Assembly: GCA_045658965.1 (NCBI GenBank)
Contig: JAZOVZ010000025.1
Location: 1 to 64,000, forward strand
Origin: SVQP01 sp045658965
Lineage (GTDB): Bacteria > Bacillota > Clostridia > Oscillospirales > CAG-272
Length of the DNA stretch: 64,000 nucleotides
Reading direction: 5' to 3'
The position numbers and the translations under genes were made by a program. The notes under the pieces are model-generated. The model had not been told where the DNA came from and did no database searches. It worked only from the letters and a program-made list of their open reading frames with translations. Position 1 is the stretch's first letter. The number at the start of each line of letters is the position of its first letter. Shown one piece after another: positions 1 to 8,024 of this stretch.

Positions 1-1
1 G

Positions 2-283
2 CTGACACCTTCACGGTTTCTGGTGGGCTATGTGGTTCTGGGTGTGATCCTGGGTGCCCTTGGCATTTACAAGCCTCTGGCAGAATTTGCAGGGGCCGGC
101 GCTACCATACCCCTGACCGGTTTCGGCAACACCCTGGCAAAAGGTGTCCGGGAGGCCATAGATCAGGATGGTTTTCTGGGTATTTTCACCGGTGGATTGA
201 AAGCAGCTGCTGGCGGCATTACCGCCGCAGTGGTTTTCGGACTTCTCGCAGGAATCCTGTTTAAACCAAAGGATAAATCCTGA
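2..283 (+). CDS. spoVAE: Stage V sporulation protein AE (SpoVAE), 3' part
   Basis: SpoVAE is an inner-membrane component of the SpoVA machinery that moves Ca-dipicolinic acid into the forespore and out during germination. The open frame runs in from the left edge, so the true start lies outside the window; the GTG at 23 is internal. The visible ~93 residues hold a family-typical hydrophobic segment (VVLGVILGALGIYKPL), the loop EFAGAGATIPLTGFG, and a second glycine/alanine-rich membrane segment ending in FKPKDKS. The C-terminal length matches the family. It suggests an upstream spoVA operon. Family assignment is firm; the choice among SpoVAE paralogues cannot be made from this fragment. Confidence 0.88.
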   Translation: MTPSRFLVGYVVLGVILGALGIYKPLAEFAGAGATIPLTGFGNTLAKGVREAIDQDGFLGIFTGGLKAAAGGITAAVVFGLLAGILFKPKDKS

Positions 284-342
284 TTTCATGGGCATACTAA
301 AGAAGCGGTAAACCGCAATTTTCAGGAAGAAGGTAACAGATC

Positions 343-450
343 ATGAATAACCAGAACAGCAACCGCAACCAGAAGACCAACCAGAATCAGAATAACACCC
401 AGAACAATAACCAGAATCAGAACAACAACCAGAACAAGAAGAACTCTTAA
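343..450 (+). CDS. 35-residue Asn/Gln-rich peptide
   Basis: A short ATG frame preceded by a purine-rich ribosome site (AGGAAGAAGG) encodes 35 residues, of which 18 are Asn and 8 Gln, with no hydrophobic residue after Met1 and a basic tail (NKKNS). The DNA shows a CAGAA microrepeat pattern, so the peptide may have expanded by slippage. It sits between spoVAE and the pcrA-type helicase gene and is followed by a 12-bp perfect hairpin. I do not recognise a named family. Position next to spoVA suggests, but does not prove, a spore-associated role. Confidence 0.6.
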   Translation: MNNQNSNRNQKTNQNQNNTQNNNQNQNNNQNKKNS

Positions 451-464
451 TTCGAGGCTTAACG

Positions 465-492
465 TGCCTGCCGCACCGAGGTGCGGCAGGCA
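465..492 (+). terminator. Hairpin after the N/Q-rich peptide gene
   Basis: A perfect 12-bp stem (TGCCTGCCGCAC with its complement) closes a CGAG loop. It is followed only by TTACG, so it is either a weak intrinsic terminator or a 3' mRNA-stabilising hairpin separating the spoVA side from the helicase gene. Confidence 0.5.
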
Positions 493-507
493 TTACGAAA
501 GGAAACC

Positions 508-2949
508 ATGCAGCAAAGTTACGACAGATTTCAAAGAGCCAAAAGGGCATTGTTTGATAAATATTATCAAAGCCTGAACGGCATGCAGCGCAAGGCGATC
601 TACCAAGTTAACGGACCGCTTTTGGTGCTGGCGGGTGCGGGAAGCGGCAAGACCACCGTGCTTGTCAAAAGAATTGCACATATCATTCGCTTTGGCGACG
701 CGTACTTTACCGAGCGCGTGCCCGGCGGTGTAGACGAAGAATACATAGAAAGTCTTGAGCAGGCGGTCAATTTGCCTGCCGAGCAGATCGGCGAGATTCT
801 TTCCGAGCTTGCCGAGCAGCCCTGTCCGCCCTACAGAATTCTGACCTTTACCTTTACCAACAAGGCGGCAAACGAAATGAAGGAGCGTCTTACGCGCACC
901 TTTGATGACCCGGATGTGGCAAAGGACATCTGGGCGGGCACCTTCCACTCGATCTGCCTGCGCATTCTGCGCATATACGGTGATCGACTCGGTTACCAAA
1001 AGGAATTTACCATCTACGACGCGGACGATACCAAAAAAGCGGTCGGCTCTGCCATGAAGGCGTGCAACGTAGACGATAAGCAGTTTCCCATCAAGAGCGT
1101 CATCGCTGCCATCAGTGCGGCAAAGGAAAAGCTGCAAACGCCCGAAACCTATGAGCTGATCTCGGGCAACGATTACAGAAATTCCCGCATTGCCAAGATC
1201 TATAAAAAGTATCAGGATCAACTTCGTGCGTCCAACGCCATGGACTTTGACGATATCATCATGAATACCGTTACGCTGCTTCGCGAGCATGAGGACGTGC
1301 GTCTTTCCTATCAGCGCCGTTTTCTGTACGTTTGCGTGGACGAGTATCAGGATACCAACACCGCGCAGTTTATGCTGACGCAGCTGCTTTCGGGCGGCTA
1401 CCGCAACGTCATGGTGGTGGGTGACGACGACCAGAGTATCTACCGCTTCCGCGGTGCGACCATTGAGAATATCCTCAATTTCGACCGCGTCTATGCCGAC
1501 GCGACCGTCATTCGCTTGGAGCAAAACTATCGCTCCACCCAAACCATTCTGGATGCTGCCAACGAGGTCATCTCGCATAACTCGGGCAGAAAGGGCAAAA
1601 CGCTTTGGACCGCGGGCGATAAGGGCGATAAGATCTACTTAAAGCAGCTGGAAACGCAGGATTTTGAGGCAAGAGAGATCATTTCGGTGGTCAACCGTGC
1701 CGTGGCTTCGGGCGAGTACCATTACCGTGATTTTGCCGTGCTGTACCGCACCAACGCGCAGGCAAGCAGCATTGAGCGTGCCTTTGCCAAGAGCGCGTTG
1801 CCTTACAGAATTTTGGGCGGTGTGCGCTTCTCGGACCGCAAGGAAATCCGCGATATCGTGGCATATTTGCAGCTGCTGGTCAACCGTAACGACCGCGAAA
1901 GACTTTTGCGCATCATCAACGAACCCCGCCGCAAGATCGGTGACCGCACCTTGGAGGCGGTGGAAGCCATTGCCGAGGAGCAAGGCTGTTCCATGTTCGA
2001 GGTCATGCAGCATGCAAGCCGCTACGCAGCACTTTCACGCTCTGCCGTGGCTCTGATGAATTTCACGGCGGTCATCAATGAATTGACCGCGCTTGTGGGG
2101 ACTATGCCGCTTGGCGAGCTGTTTGATCAGGTTGCCGACCGCACGGGATATCGACAGATGCTGATCGACGGCGGCGAGCAGGAAAAGGATCGCCTTGACA
2201 ACTTAAACGAATTCAAATCCGCTATGGTGGAATACGAGGCGCGCACAGAGGAGGACGTAGAGCCTACCTTGACAGGCTTTTTGGAAGAAAACGCGCTGGT
2301 TGCCGACGTGGACAGATACGATGAGAGTGCCGATGCCGTGGTCATGATGACCGTGCACAGCGCAAAGGGTCTGGAATTTCCCATCGTGTTCCTGCCCGGT
2401 ATGGAGGACGGCTTGTTCCCGGGCATGCAGACCATTACGGCAGGTACGGACGAGATGGAGGAGGAGCGCAGACTTGCTTACGTGGCTCTGACGCGCGCCA
2501 AGAAAAAGATATACATCTATCACACCAAGTCGCGTCTGCTGTACGGTCGTACCACCTACAATCCGCTCTCGAGATTTGTGTCCGAGATCCCCTCGGCACT
2601 CATTGAGAAGTATGAGGAAGCACCGGTGCGCAATCCCTACAGCCAGCAGCCCGTCTTCAAGACCTACTATTCCGAATCGCAGAATAAAGCACCTGCGACC
2701 GCACGGCAGACAAGCCCTGCGGGCAACTACGCCGTGCGCAAGCCCACTCCCACGCCCACACCCGTAGCAGCGCAGGGCGGCAAGAGGGAAGTGTTTGCCC
2801 CCGGTGACCGCGTGCGCCACATGACCTTTGGCGAGGGCGAGATTTTGTCGGTCAAGAATATGGGCGCGGACGTGCTTTACGAGGTCATGTTTGATAAGGT
2901 TGGCACCAAAAAGCTGATGGCAACCTACGCAAAGCTCAAAAAAATATAA
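508..2949 (+). CDS. pcrA: UvrD/PcrA-family ATP-dependent DNA helicase
   Basis: An 813-residue superfamily 1A 3'-5' DNA helicase for repair and for clearing protein and RecA from DNA. The Q motif is near residue 27, Walker A (AGAGSGKT) at 42-49, then TFTNKAANEM, the DEYQDTN Walker B box, GDDDQSIYRFRGA (motif III), QNYRS (IV), MTVHSAKGLEF (V) and VALTRAKK (VI). A flexible Pro-rich linker leads to a Tudor-like C-terminus (FAPGDRVRHMTFGEGEI) typical of PcrA. An insertion around residues 75-110 (FTERVPGG...) lengthens domain 1A. ATG 508 is chosen over the in-frame GTG at 481 because AAAGGA lies just upstream and 481 falls inside a hairpin stem. Confidence 0.93.
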   Translation: MQQSYDRFQRAKRALFDKYYQSLNGMQRKAIYQVNGPLLVLAGAGSGKTTVLVKRIAHIIRFGDAYFTERVPGGVDEEYIESLEQAVNLPAEQIGEILSELAEQPCPPYRILTFTFTNKAANEMKERLTRTFDDPDVAKDIWAGTFHSICLRILRIYGDRLGYQKEFTIYDADDTKKAVGSAMKACNVDDKQFPIKSVIAAISAAKEKLQTPETYELISGNDYRNSRIAKIYKKYQDQLRASNAMDFDDIIMNTVTLLREHEDVRLSYQRRFLYVCVDEYQDTNTAQFMLTQLLSGGYRNVMVVGDDDQSIYRFRGATIENILNFDRVYADATVIRLEQNYRSTQTILDAANEVISHNSGRKGKTLWTAGDKGDKIYLKQLETQDFEAREIISVVNRAVASGEYHYRDFAVLYRTNAQASSIERAFAKSALPYRILGGVRFSDRKEIRDIVAYLQLLVNRNDRERLLRIINEPRRKIGDRTLEAVEAIAEEQGCSMFEVMQHASRYAALSRSAVALMNFTAVINELTALVGTMPLGELFDQVADRTGYRQMLIDGGEQEKDRLDNLNEFKSAMVEYEARTEEDVEPTLTGFLEENALVADVDRYDESADAVVMMTVHSAKGLEFPIVFLPGMEDGLFPGMQTITAGTDEMEEERRLAYVALTRAKKKIYIYHTKSRLLYGRTTYNPLSRFVSEIPSALIEKYEEAPVRNPYSQQPVFKTYYSESQNKAPATARQTSPAGNYAVRKPTPTPTPVAAQGGKREVFAPGDRVRHMTFGEGEILSVKNMGADVLYEVMFDKVGTKKLMATYAKLKKI

Positions 2950-2982
2950 TATTGTAAAAATAAGTTCGGAGGCATACATACT

Positions 2983-3564
2983 ATGTTAATTTCCATTACA
3001 GGCAAGCTTGGCAGCGGCAAGTCCACCGTTTGCAATCTGCTCAAGGACAGATACGGCTTTGAGATCTACAGCACGGGCGCATTTCAGCGCGAGGTAGCAA
3101 GAAGCATGGGCATCACCACGCTGGAGCTTAACAAGAGATTGCGCGAGGATCCCTCGTTGGACTACGTCATCGACGACGCGGTCAAAAAGCTTTCCATCGA
3201 GCGCGCGCAGGACAAGCTGATCTTTGACTCGCGTATGGCTTGGCATTTTGCGGATAAGTCGTTCAAGATCTTTTTGACCATCGATCCCTGCGAGGCGGCA
3301 AGACGCGTGATGCTCAATCAGCGCGGCAGTGAGGAATTTTATGCCGACGAGGACGAGGCTTGCGCAAAGCTGATCGAGCGCAGCCAGGTCGAGCAGGCGA
3401 GATTTATGCAGATCTACGGTGTGGATTACTACGATTTCAACAACTTTGACTTGATCGTGGATACCACCCGCCGTACCCCCGAGCAGATCCTTGACATCAT
3501 CATGGCAGCGTACAACGCTTACGTGGCGGACGAGGCAAGCTACACAAGACAGATACATAACTGA
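2983..3564 (+). CDS. Cytidylate-kinase-like P-loop nucleotide kinase
   Basis: This 193-residue protein opens with a P-loop, GKLGSGKST at residues 7-15, followed by a substrate region (STGAFQREVARSMGI) and a DSRMAWHF segment like the nucleotide-binding strand of the CMP/dCMP kinase family. A lid-like stretch with clustered Arg/Glu follows. It would phosphorylate CMP/dCMP or a related small substrate with ATP. The ribosome site is GGAGGC and it lies 33 bp after pcrA, so the two are probably cotranscribed and end at the terminator at 3633. Family membership is likely; substrate is not determined (other AAA_17/18-type kinases look similar). Confidence 0.7.
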   Translation: MLISITGKLGSGKSTVCNLLKDRYGFEIYSTGAFQREVARSMGITTLELNKRLREDPSLDYVIDDAVKKLSIERAQDKLIFDSRMAWHFADKSFKIFLTIDPCEAARRVMLNQRGSEEFYADEDEACAKLIERSQVEQARFMQIYGVDYYDFNNFDLIVDTTRRTPEQILDIIMAAYNAYVADEASYTRQIHN

Positions 3565-3632
3565 GCAAAAAAAGGACAGTTGAGGATGCATGCAATAGAG
3601 CAGTATCAAATAGAACAACACCTACCGACAGG

Positions 3633-3670
3633 AAAAGGACGAAGAATCGTTAAGATTCTTCGTCCTTTTT
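3633..3670. terminator. Intrinsic terminator after the kinase gene
   Basis: A 14-16 bp stem (AAAAGGACGAAGAATC and its complement) with a GTTAA loop is followed by a T run. The A run on the 5' side means it could work in both directions. Confidence 0.85.
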
Positions 3671-3708
3671 CTTGACAAGCACTGCTTTTCTGGGCACAAA
3701 AGCATATA

Positions 3709-3911
3709 GTGAAATGTTTTGCTTTTGCAAAACGTGAAATAATGTGCTACCGCACATTGTGAAATATCTCGCCCTGCTCGATGTGAAATGAAATTTGCCC
3801 ACGTCCGCGCAAGCGGACATTTCACATTTGCGGAGCAAATATTTCACCGCGAAGCGATTTCATTTGCCCGTAAGGGCAAATTTCGTTGCGTACCTGCTCT
3901 ACGGCAGGTAC
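3709..3911. repeat. Linker-hairpin array A (GTGAAAT / ATTTCAC)
   Basis: Short hairpins with mostly different stems are separated by one 7-nt linker. Forward linkers GTGAAAT start at 3709, 3734, 3759 and 3783; after the midpoint they appear as the reverse complement ATTTCAC at 3819 and 3841, and ATTTCAT at 3857. Hairpins include 3716-3733, 3741-3758, 3803-3818 (GTCCGC-gcaa-GCGGAC), 3826-3840, 3848-3856, 3864-3879 and a final 9-bp stem at 3889-3911. Linkers from the two halves can pair, giving a branched multi-hairpin fold. It fills the gene-free stretch between the kinase terminator and the PAP2 gene; I see no coding sequence there. Confidence 0.75.
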
Positions 3912-3935
3912 GCGTGCGTCGGCTCTTTTTTTGTT

Positions 3936-4862
3936 TTATTTCTGCCCAAGCTTTTTCCAGAACTTAAAGGTGAACGTCCAAGCGGTTGCAGCGATGACCA
4001 CAAGGAAGTAACGCACGGCGTGCGCCGCCATGTGACCGCCGAAGATGGCGTTCAAAATGGGCTTTGCGCCTTCCTTGACCAGCATGACGATGCCAACGCC
4101 CAGTGCAAATTTCAGCAGCTGCACCCACCATGCGGCACTTGTGTCGTAGTGCGTGATCTTGTCGTCTACGATGCGGAAGACAAGCATACCCAGTATGCAG
4201 CCCAGCATAGTGTACGCGTTTTTGAGCGCGGAGTTGTAATTTGCCACGTTTTCCTCGGCAAATACGTCGGCAGGGAAGGGATATACGTAGAGGTAGATCA
4301 AAAAGGATACGGTCAGAGCGAGCATGCAGCCCATGGTGACGTAAATGACGCAGGGGTGCTTTTCGTTGAGCCGCAGCAAAAGGTCAAAGCCCACGATCAG
4401 CACGAATGCAATTGCCATGGAGACCAGCACGTCCTGCGGTGTGTGCACACCGAGGTACATGCGCGAAAGGGGGACTAAGATCACGCCCGCAATGCACAGC
4501 GCCTTGATCCACCATCTCTTTGCGCAAACGCCCAGTGAGCCCAGCATACCAACGCTGTTTTGCGTGTGACCGCTGGGGAAGGAATAGCCACTTGCGCCCT
4601 CGCGTGCCGATTCCACGATCTGAAAATTCGGATCCTTGACCCAGGGGCGGGGAATGCGGAAGATCATCTTCAAAAACTGATTGATGACCATGCCGGTAAA
4701 GCTGACCATGAGCACCATGTAGCCGTCCCGCTTGTTGCAGCACCAGATCAGAAAAAGACCGAGTGCGAGAAAAAAGGTCTCCTCGCCTACCAGGGTGATC
4801 GCCTGCACCAGCACGTCAAATACGGGATTGCGCAAGCCTTCCAAAAAATACAATACTTCCAT
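3936..4862 (-). CDS. PAP2-family membrane phosphatase
   Basis: A 308-residue multi-pass membrane phosphatase of the PAP2 superfamily, which removes phosphate from lipid phosphates such as undecaprenyl or phosphatidate. The three family motifs are present: KMIFRIPRP (KX6RP), PSGHTQN and SRMYLGVHTPQD (SRX5HX3D). About eight hydrophobic segments follow, more than the minimal six, and the tail is basic. ATG at 4862 is preferred over the upstream in-frame start at 4901 because AGAAAGG sits just before it and the promoter -10 element lies at 4892-4897. It is transcribed divergently from the epimerase operon. Confidence 0.87.
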   Translation of the reverse strand: MEVLYFLEGLRNPVFDVLVQAITLVGEETFFLALGLFLIWCCNKRDGYMVLMVSFTGMVINQFLKMIFRIPRPWVKDPNFQIVESAREGASGYSFPSGHTQNSVGMLGSLGVCAKRWWIKALCIAGVILVPLSRMYLGVHTPQDVLVSMAIAFVLIVGFDLLLRLNEKHPCVIYVTMGCMLALTVSFLIYLYVYPFPADVFAEENVANYNSALKNAYTMLGCILGMLVFRIVDDKITHYDTSAAWWVQLLKFALGVGIVMLVKEGAKPILNAIFGGHMAAHAVRYFLVVIAATAWTFTFKFWKKLGQK

Positions 4863-4891
4863 AGTAAAAAGCCTTTCTGTATATTGATTAG

Positions 4892-4920
4892 AGTATAGCA
4901 TAAACGCAAGAGTCTGTCAA
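4892..4920 (-). promoter_or_regulatory. Sigma-A promoter of the PAP2 gene
   Basis: Reading on the minus strand: TTGACA, 17-nt spacer, TATACT with a TGC extended -10. It is back to back with the plus-strand promoter at 4952-4980. Confidence 0.8.
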
Positions 4921-4951
4921 GTAAAAATCGCGTAGCGTTGGCGCAAAGCAC

Positions 4952-4980
4952 TTGACAAGAGACGGTAAAAAATGTATAAT
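4952..4980 (+). promoter_or_regulatory. Sigma-A promoter of the sugar-epimerase operon
   Basis: Consensus TTGACA, 17-nt spacer and consensus TATAAT, 32 nt before the start codon at 5013. A match this good suggests strong constitutive transcription unless repressed. Confidence 0.85.
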
Positions 4981-5012
4981 AAAGGCATATGAAAATATGG
5001 AGGTATAGCCCT

Positions 5013-5867
5013 ATGAAACAATTTCCTATCGGCGTAATCGTCGAATCCTTCCGTACTGATACTTTGACTGCCATCAAGACCGCGGCAGATATGGGCGTGC
5101 AGGGTCTGCAGATGTACTGCACCTACGGCGAGCACGCACCCGAAAATATGAGCGCAGCGCAAAGACGTGAGCTGCTCGATATCGTCAAGTCGCACGGTCT
5201 GTGCTTCTCCGCGATCTGCGGTGACCTTGGTATGGGCTTTGGCAATCCCGAAAAAAATCCCGCTGCCATTGAAAAATCCAAGCGCATTCTCGAGCTTGCA
5301 AAGGAGCTGGAGACCGATATCGTGACCACTCATATCGGTGTTGTACCGGAGGATCCCGCGCATCCCAGATATGCCATTATGCAACAGGCTTGCGGTGAGC
5401 TTGCCGCATTTGCAGACAGCATGGGCTCTCATTTTGCCATTGAGACAGGTCCCGAGACCAGCGCAGTGCTCAAGAAGTTCCTTGACTCTCTGGGCTCTCG
5501 CGGTGTTGCGGTCAACCTTGACCCCGCAAACCTTGTCATGGTATCTGCCGACGACCCCGTACAGGCTGTGCACAACTTGAAGGATTATATCGTACATACC
5601 CACGCAAAGGACGGCGTCATGCTGCACCGCGGCAATCCCGAGTACATTTACGGTGTGGTACATCCCGTTCCCCAGGAATTTGCAGGCATTCAGTACTTTG
5701 AAGAAGTACCGCTCGGCACGGGCGGCGTGCATTTCCCGACTTACCTGCAGGCGCTGGATGAGATCGGCTATACCGGTTTCTTGACCATTGAGCGCGAGTG
5801 CGGTGAGAATCCCAGAGGAGATATTCAGACCGCGATCGATCACCTGACCGGTATCATGGGTAAATAA
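5013..5867 (+). CDS. Sugar phosphate isomerase/epimerase-like TIM barrel (1)
   Basis: A 284-residue protein of the xylose-isomerase-like / AP-endonuclease-2 TIM-barrel superfamily. Metal-ligand-type motifs appear in the usual order: THIGVVP, IETGPETS (Glu), NLDPANL (Asp), HTHAKDG (His) and a C-terminal TIERE (Glu). Such enzymes isomerise or epimerise sugars, inosose-type compounds or keto-sugars in the cytoplasm. ATG 5013 is chosen over 4989 because GGAGGT lies 8 nt upstream. It is the first gene of a three-gene operon with a second barrel and a PHP protein. The substrate is unknown. Confidence 0.8.
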   Translation: MKQFPIGVIVESFRTDTLTAIKTAADMGVQGLQMYCTYGEHAPENMSAAQRRELLDIVKSHGLCFSAICGDLGMGFGNPEKNPAAIEKSKRILELAKELETDIVTTHIGVVPEDPAHPRYAIMQQACGELAAFADSMGSHFAIETGPETSAVLKKFLDSLGSRGVAVNLDPANLVMVSADDPVQAVHNLKDYIVHTHAKDGVMLHRGNPEYIYGVVHPVPQEFAGIQYFEEVPLGTGGVHFPTYLQALDEIGYTGFLTIERECGENPRGDIQTAIDHLTGIMGK

Positions 5868-5879
5868 GAGGTAAAAAAC

Positions 5880-6731
5880 ATGAAAATTTCCGTCAGCTCG
5901 TATTCCTACTACCAGGCGATCCGCGACGGACGCCTGACCCTGGAGCAGACCATTGACAAGGCGCACGAGATGGGCTTTGAGGCAATCGAGTTTCTCGATA
6001 TGCCGGGTGCTACGCAGGCAGAGAGAATCGCTTTTGCTAAGGAGCTTAAAAAGAGAGCCGACGCGCTTGGTATGACCATCAACGCCTATACCATCGGTGC
6101 GAATTTGTACCACGACACCGCTGAAGCAAACCAAGCCGAGGTGGACCGCATGAAGGCGCAGGTGGACGTGGCTGTCGCGCTTGGCTGCTCGGTCATGCGT
6201 CACGACGTATGTTACTCTGTCACCAAGCAGGGCAACGGCAGAAGCTTTGGGCTGATGCTGCCCACCATTGCGGATAACGCACGCAAGATCACCGAGTACG
6301 GTGCGCAGTGCGGCATTATCACTTGCTCCGAAAACCACGGCTATATTGCGCAGGATTCCTATCGCGTTGAGCAGCTGTTCAACGCCGTTGCACACGATAA
6401 CTTCGGTCTTTTGGTTGACGTGGGTAACTTTGTGTGTGCCGATGAGGACAACGTGACCGCAGTTTCGCGCGTCGCGCCCTATGCGGTGCACGTGCACGCC
6501 AAGGATATGTATAAGTCGAGCGAGCCCAAGCCCGGATACGGCAGAACGCGCGGATGCAACTATTTTGCAGGCGCGGCTGTGGGTGAAGGCGATTGCAACG
6601 TGCAAAAGTGCATTGAGATCATCAAGAACACCGGCTACGACGGCTATTTTTCCATTGAATTTGAAGGCGCGGAGGATTGCTACGCAGCCATTGCAAGAGG
6701 CTACGAAAATCTCAAGCGTTTTCTGTCCTGA
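5880..6731 (+). CDS. Sugar phosphate isomerase/epimerase-like TIM barrel (2)
   Basis: A 283-residue member of the same superfamily as the preceding gene but clearly a different subfamily. The barrel motifs are CSENHGYI, LVDVGNF, HVHAKDMY and SIEFEGA, supplying Glu, Asp, His and Glu candidates for the metal site. It lies 12 nt after the first barrel with an AGAGGT ribosome site, so the two are cotranscribed. Two paralogous barrels in one operon are common in catabolism of cyclitols or unusual sugars, where one isomerises and one epimerises. The specific pathway is not recognisable here. Confidence 0.8.
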   Translation: MKISVSSYSYYQAIRDGRLTLEQTIDKAHEMGFEAIEFLDMPGATQAERIAFAKELKKRADALGMTINAYTIGANLYHDTAEANQAEVDRMKAQVDVAVALGCSVMRHDVCYSVTKQGNGRSFGLMLPTIADNARKITEYGAQCGIITCSENHGYIAQDSYRVEQLFNAVAHDNFGLLVDVGNFVCADEDNVTAVSRVAPYAVHVHAKDMYKSSEPKPGYGRTRGCNYFAGAAVGEGDCNVQKCIEIIKNTGYDGYFSIEFEGAEDCYAAIARGYENLKRFLS

Positions 6732-6736
6732 CAAAT

Positions 6737-7531
6737 ATGAGTAAATTTATCATTGACCACGACCTGCATCTGCATTCGCAGCTCTCTCTTTGCTCGAACG
6801 ACCCCGAGCAGAACGCACAGGCTTTGCTGGAGTATGCTGTGCGCGAGGGGCTTTCCGATATCTGCGTGACCGATCACTACTGGGACGAAAACGTGCCCGG
6901 GGCGAGCGGTTGGTATGCGGCGCAAAACTATGCGCACGTTTCGCAGATTCTGCCGCTGCCCACCTCGGATGCGTGCCGATTCCATTTCGGCTGTGAGATC
7001 GATATGGATCAATTCAAGACGGTCGGTATCTCGGACAAGATGCTGGATGCATTCGAGTTTATCATCGTGCCCACCAGCCATTTGCATATGACGGGCTTTA
7101 CCATCGCGCCCGAGGATGTTTCCGTGGCGCGTAGGGCAGAGCTGTACCTTGCGCGCAATCACGCGCTCTTGGATATGGATCTGCCGTTTTCCAAGATCGG
7201 ACTTGCGCACTTTACCTGCAGCCTGATGGAGAGAAACTGTGAAGGCAGCCGTGACGATATTCTGGACGCCATTACCGACGCAGAGTTTGCCGAGCTGTTT
7301 GCACGCGTGGCAAAATCGGGCATGGGCGTGGAGCTGAATATGAATCTCAACGATCCGCAGAGTGAACGCACCATGCGTCCGTATCATATAGCAAAGAGCC
7401 AAGGATGCAAGTTCTATCTCGGCTCGGATGCGCATCATCCCAAGAATCTGCAAGCTGCACGCGCACGATTTGAGGCGGCGATCGACGCGCTGGATCTGAC
7501 CGAGGATGATAAATTCAAGCCGTTTGGATAA
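6737..7531 (+). CDS. PHP-domain metal-dependent phosphoesterase
   Basis: A 264-residue PHP-domain protein. The N-terminal metal motif DHDLHLHS (HxH), the TDHYW segment, a central CEIDM and the C-terminal GSDAHHP are the PHP signatures found in histidinol-phosphatase-like enzymes, so it probably dephosphorylates a small phosphorylated metabolite. ATG 6737 begins 5 nt after the second epimerase stop and has no good Shine-Dalgarno, which suggests translational coupling. Being last in the epimerase operon, it may dephosphorylate the sugar product. There is no local his operon, so a HisK role is not implied. Confidence 0.8.
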   Translation: MSKFIIDHDLHLHSQLSLCSNDPEQNAQALLEYAVREGLSDICVTDHYWDENVPGASGWYAAQNYAHVSQILPLPTSDACRFHFGCEIDMDQFKTVGISDKMLDAFEFIIVPTSHLHMTGFTIAPEDVSVARRAELYLARNHALLDMDLPFSKIGLAHFTCSLMERNCEGSRDDILDAITDAEFAELFARVAKSGMGVELNMNLNDPQSERTMRPYHIAKSQGCKFYLGSDAHHPKNLQAARARFEAAIDALDLTEDDKFKPFG

Positions 7532-7540
7532 TTTTATACG

Positions 7541-7577
7541 ACAAAAGCCACCGCGTCGCGGTGGCTTTTGTTTTTTT
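7541..7577 (+). terminator. Intrinsic terminator of the epimerase operon
   Basis: A 14-bp stem (ACAAAAGCCACCGC with its complement, GTC loop) is followed by TTTTTTT. Confidence 0.9.
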
Positions 7578-7606
7578 GTAGGGGGCATTCCATATGCCCC
7601 CGCCAC
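7578..7606. repeat. GTAGGGG-type palindromic unit
   Basis: A single unit of the window's recurrent repeat: GTAGGGGGCAT head, a short palindrome centred on CATATG, then CCCCCGCC. It abuts the terminator T-run. Confidence 0.6.
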
Positions 7607-7650
7607 TACGGTCGGTGCGCAAAAAAATCCCCAAAAAACTTGTAGACCTC

Positions 7651-7679
7651 TTGACAAATACAATACTTCGTGATATGAT
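7651..7679 (+). promoter_or_regulatory. Promoter of the padR operon with possible operator
   Basis: TTGACA, 17-nt spacer, TATGAT with a TGA extended -10. An inverted repeat, AATAC (7662-7666) and GTATT (7680-7684), straddles the -10 and could be a PadR autoregulatory site (inference). Confidence 0.75.
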
Positions 7680-7703
7680 GTATTACGCAAGGAGGAGTAT
7701 GAC

Positions 7704-8024
7704 ATGGATGTGCAACTCAAAAGGGGTATGCTGGACGTTTGCGTCTTAGCAGCCATCAAAAACGAGGATTCCTACGGCTACAAGATCATCAAGGACATGG
7801 CGCCTTACGTAGGGCTTTCGGAATCCACGCTTTATACCATTCTCAAACGATTGGAAAGCGCGCAAATGCTGACCGTTCACTCGGTGGAGCACGGCGGCAG
7901 ACTGCGCAAATATTATCACATTACCGACAAGGGCAGGGAGCGCATTGAGGAATTCAAGAGCGAATGGCGCGAGGTCATGGCAATGTATCAATTTGTAACC
8001 AAGGAGGATAGCGGAAATGACTAA
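7704..8024 (+). CDS. PadR-family transcriptional regulator
   Basis: A 106-residue winged-helix regulator of the short PadR class. Family features are the N-terminal LKRGMLDVCVLAAI, the recognition region LSESTLYTILKRLE, the wing HSVEHGGRLRKYYHIT and a short C-terminal dimerisation helix. PadR proteins usually repress their own operon and respond to ligand or envelope signals. AAGGAGGAG precedes the start, and the stop overlaps the next gene by 8 nt, which indicates coupling to the DUF1700 gene. The trio PadR-DUF1700-DUF4097 is a recurring Bacillota arrangement linked with envelope homeostasis. Confidence 0.9.
   Translation: MDVQLKRGMLDVCVLAAIKNEDSYGYKIIKDMAPYVGLSESTLYTILKRLESAQMLTVHSVEHGGRLRKYYHITDKGRERIEEFKSEWREVMAMYQFVTKEDSGND

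Noticed and set aside
3709..3911. CRISPR array at the linker-hairpin repeats (also 50654-50822 and 54844-54926)
   Set aside because: Repeats are only 7 nt, the intervening sequences are palindromes of varying length, orientation flips, and no cas gene is present.
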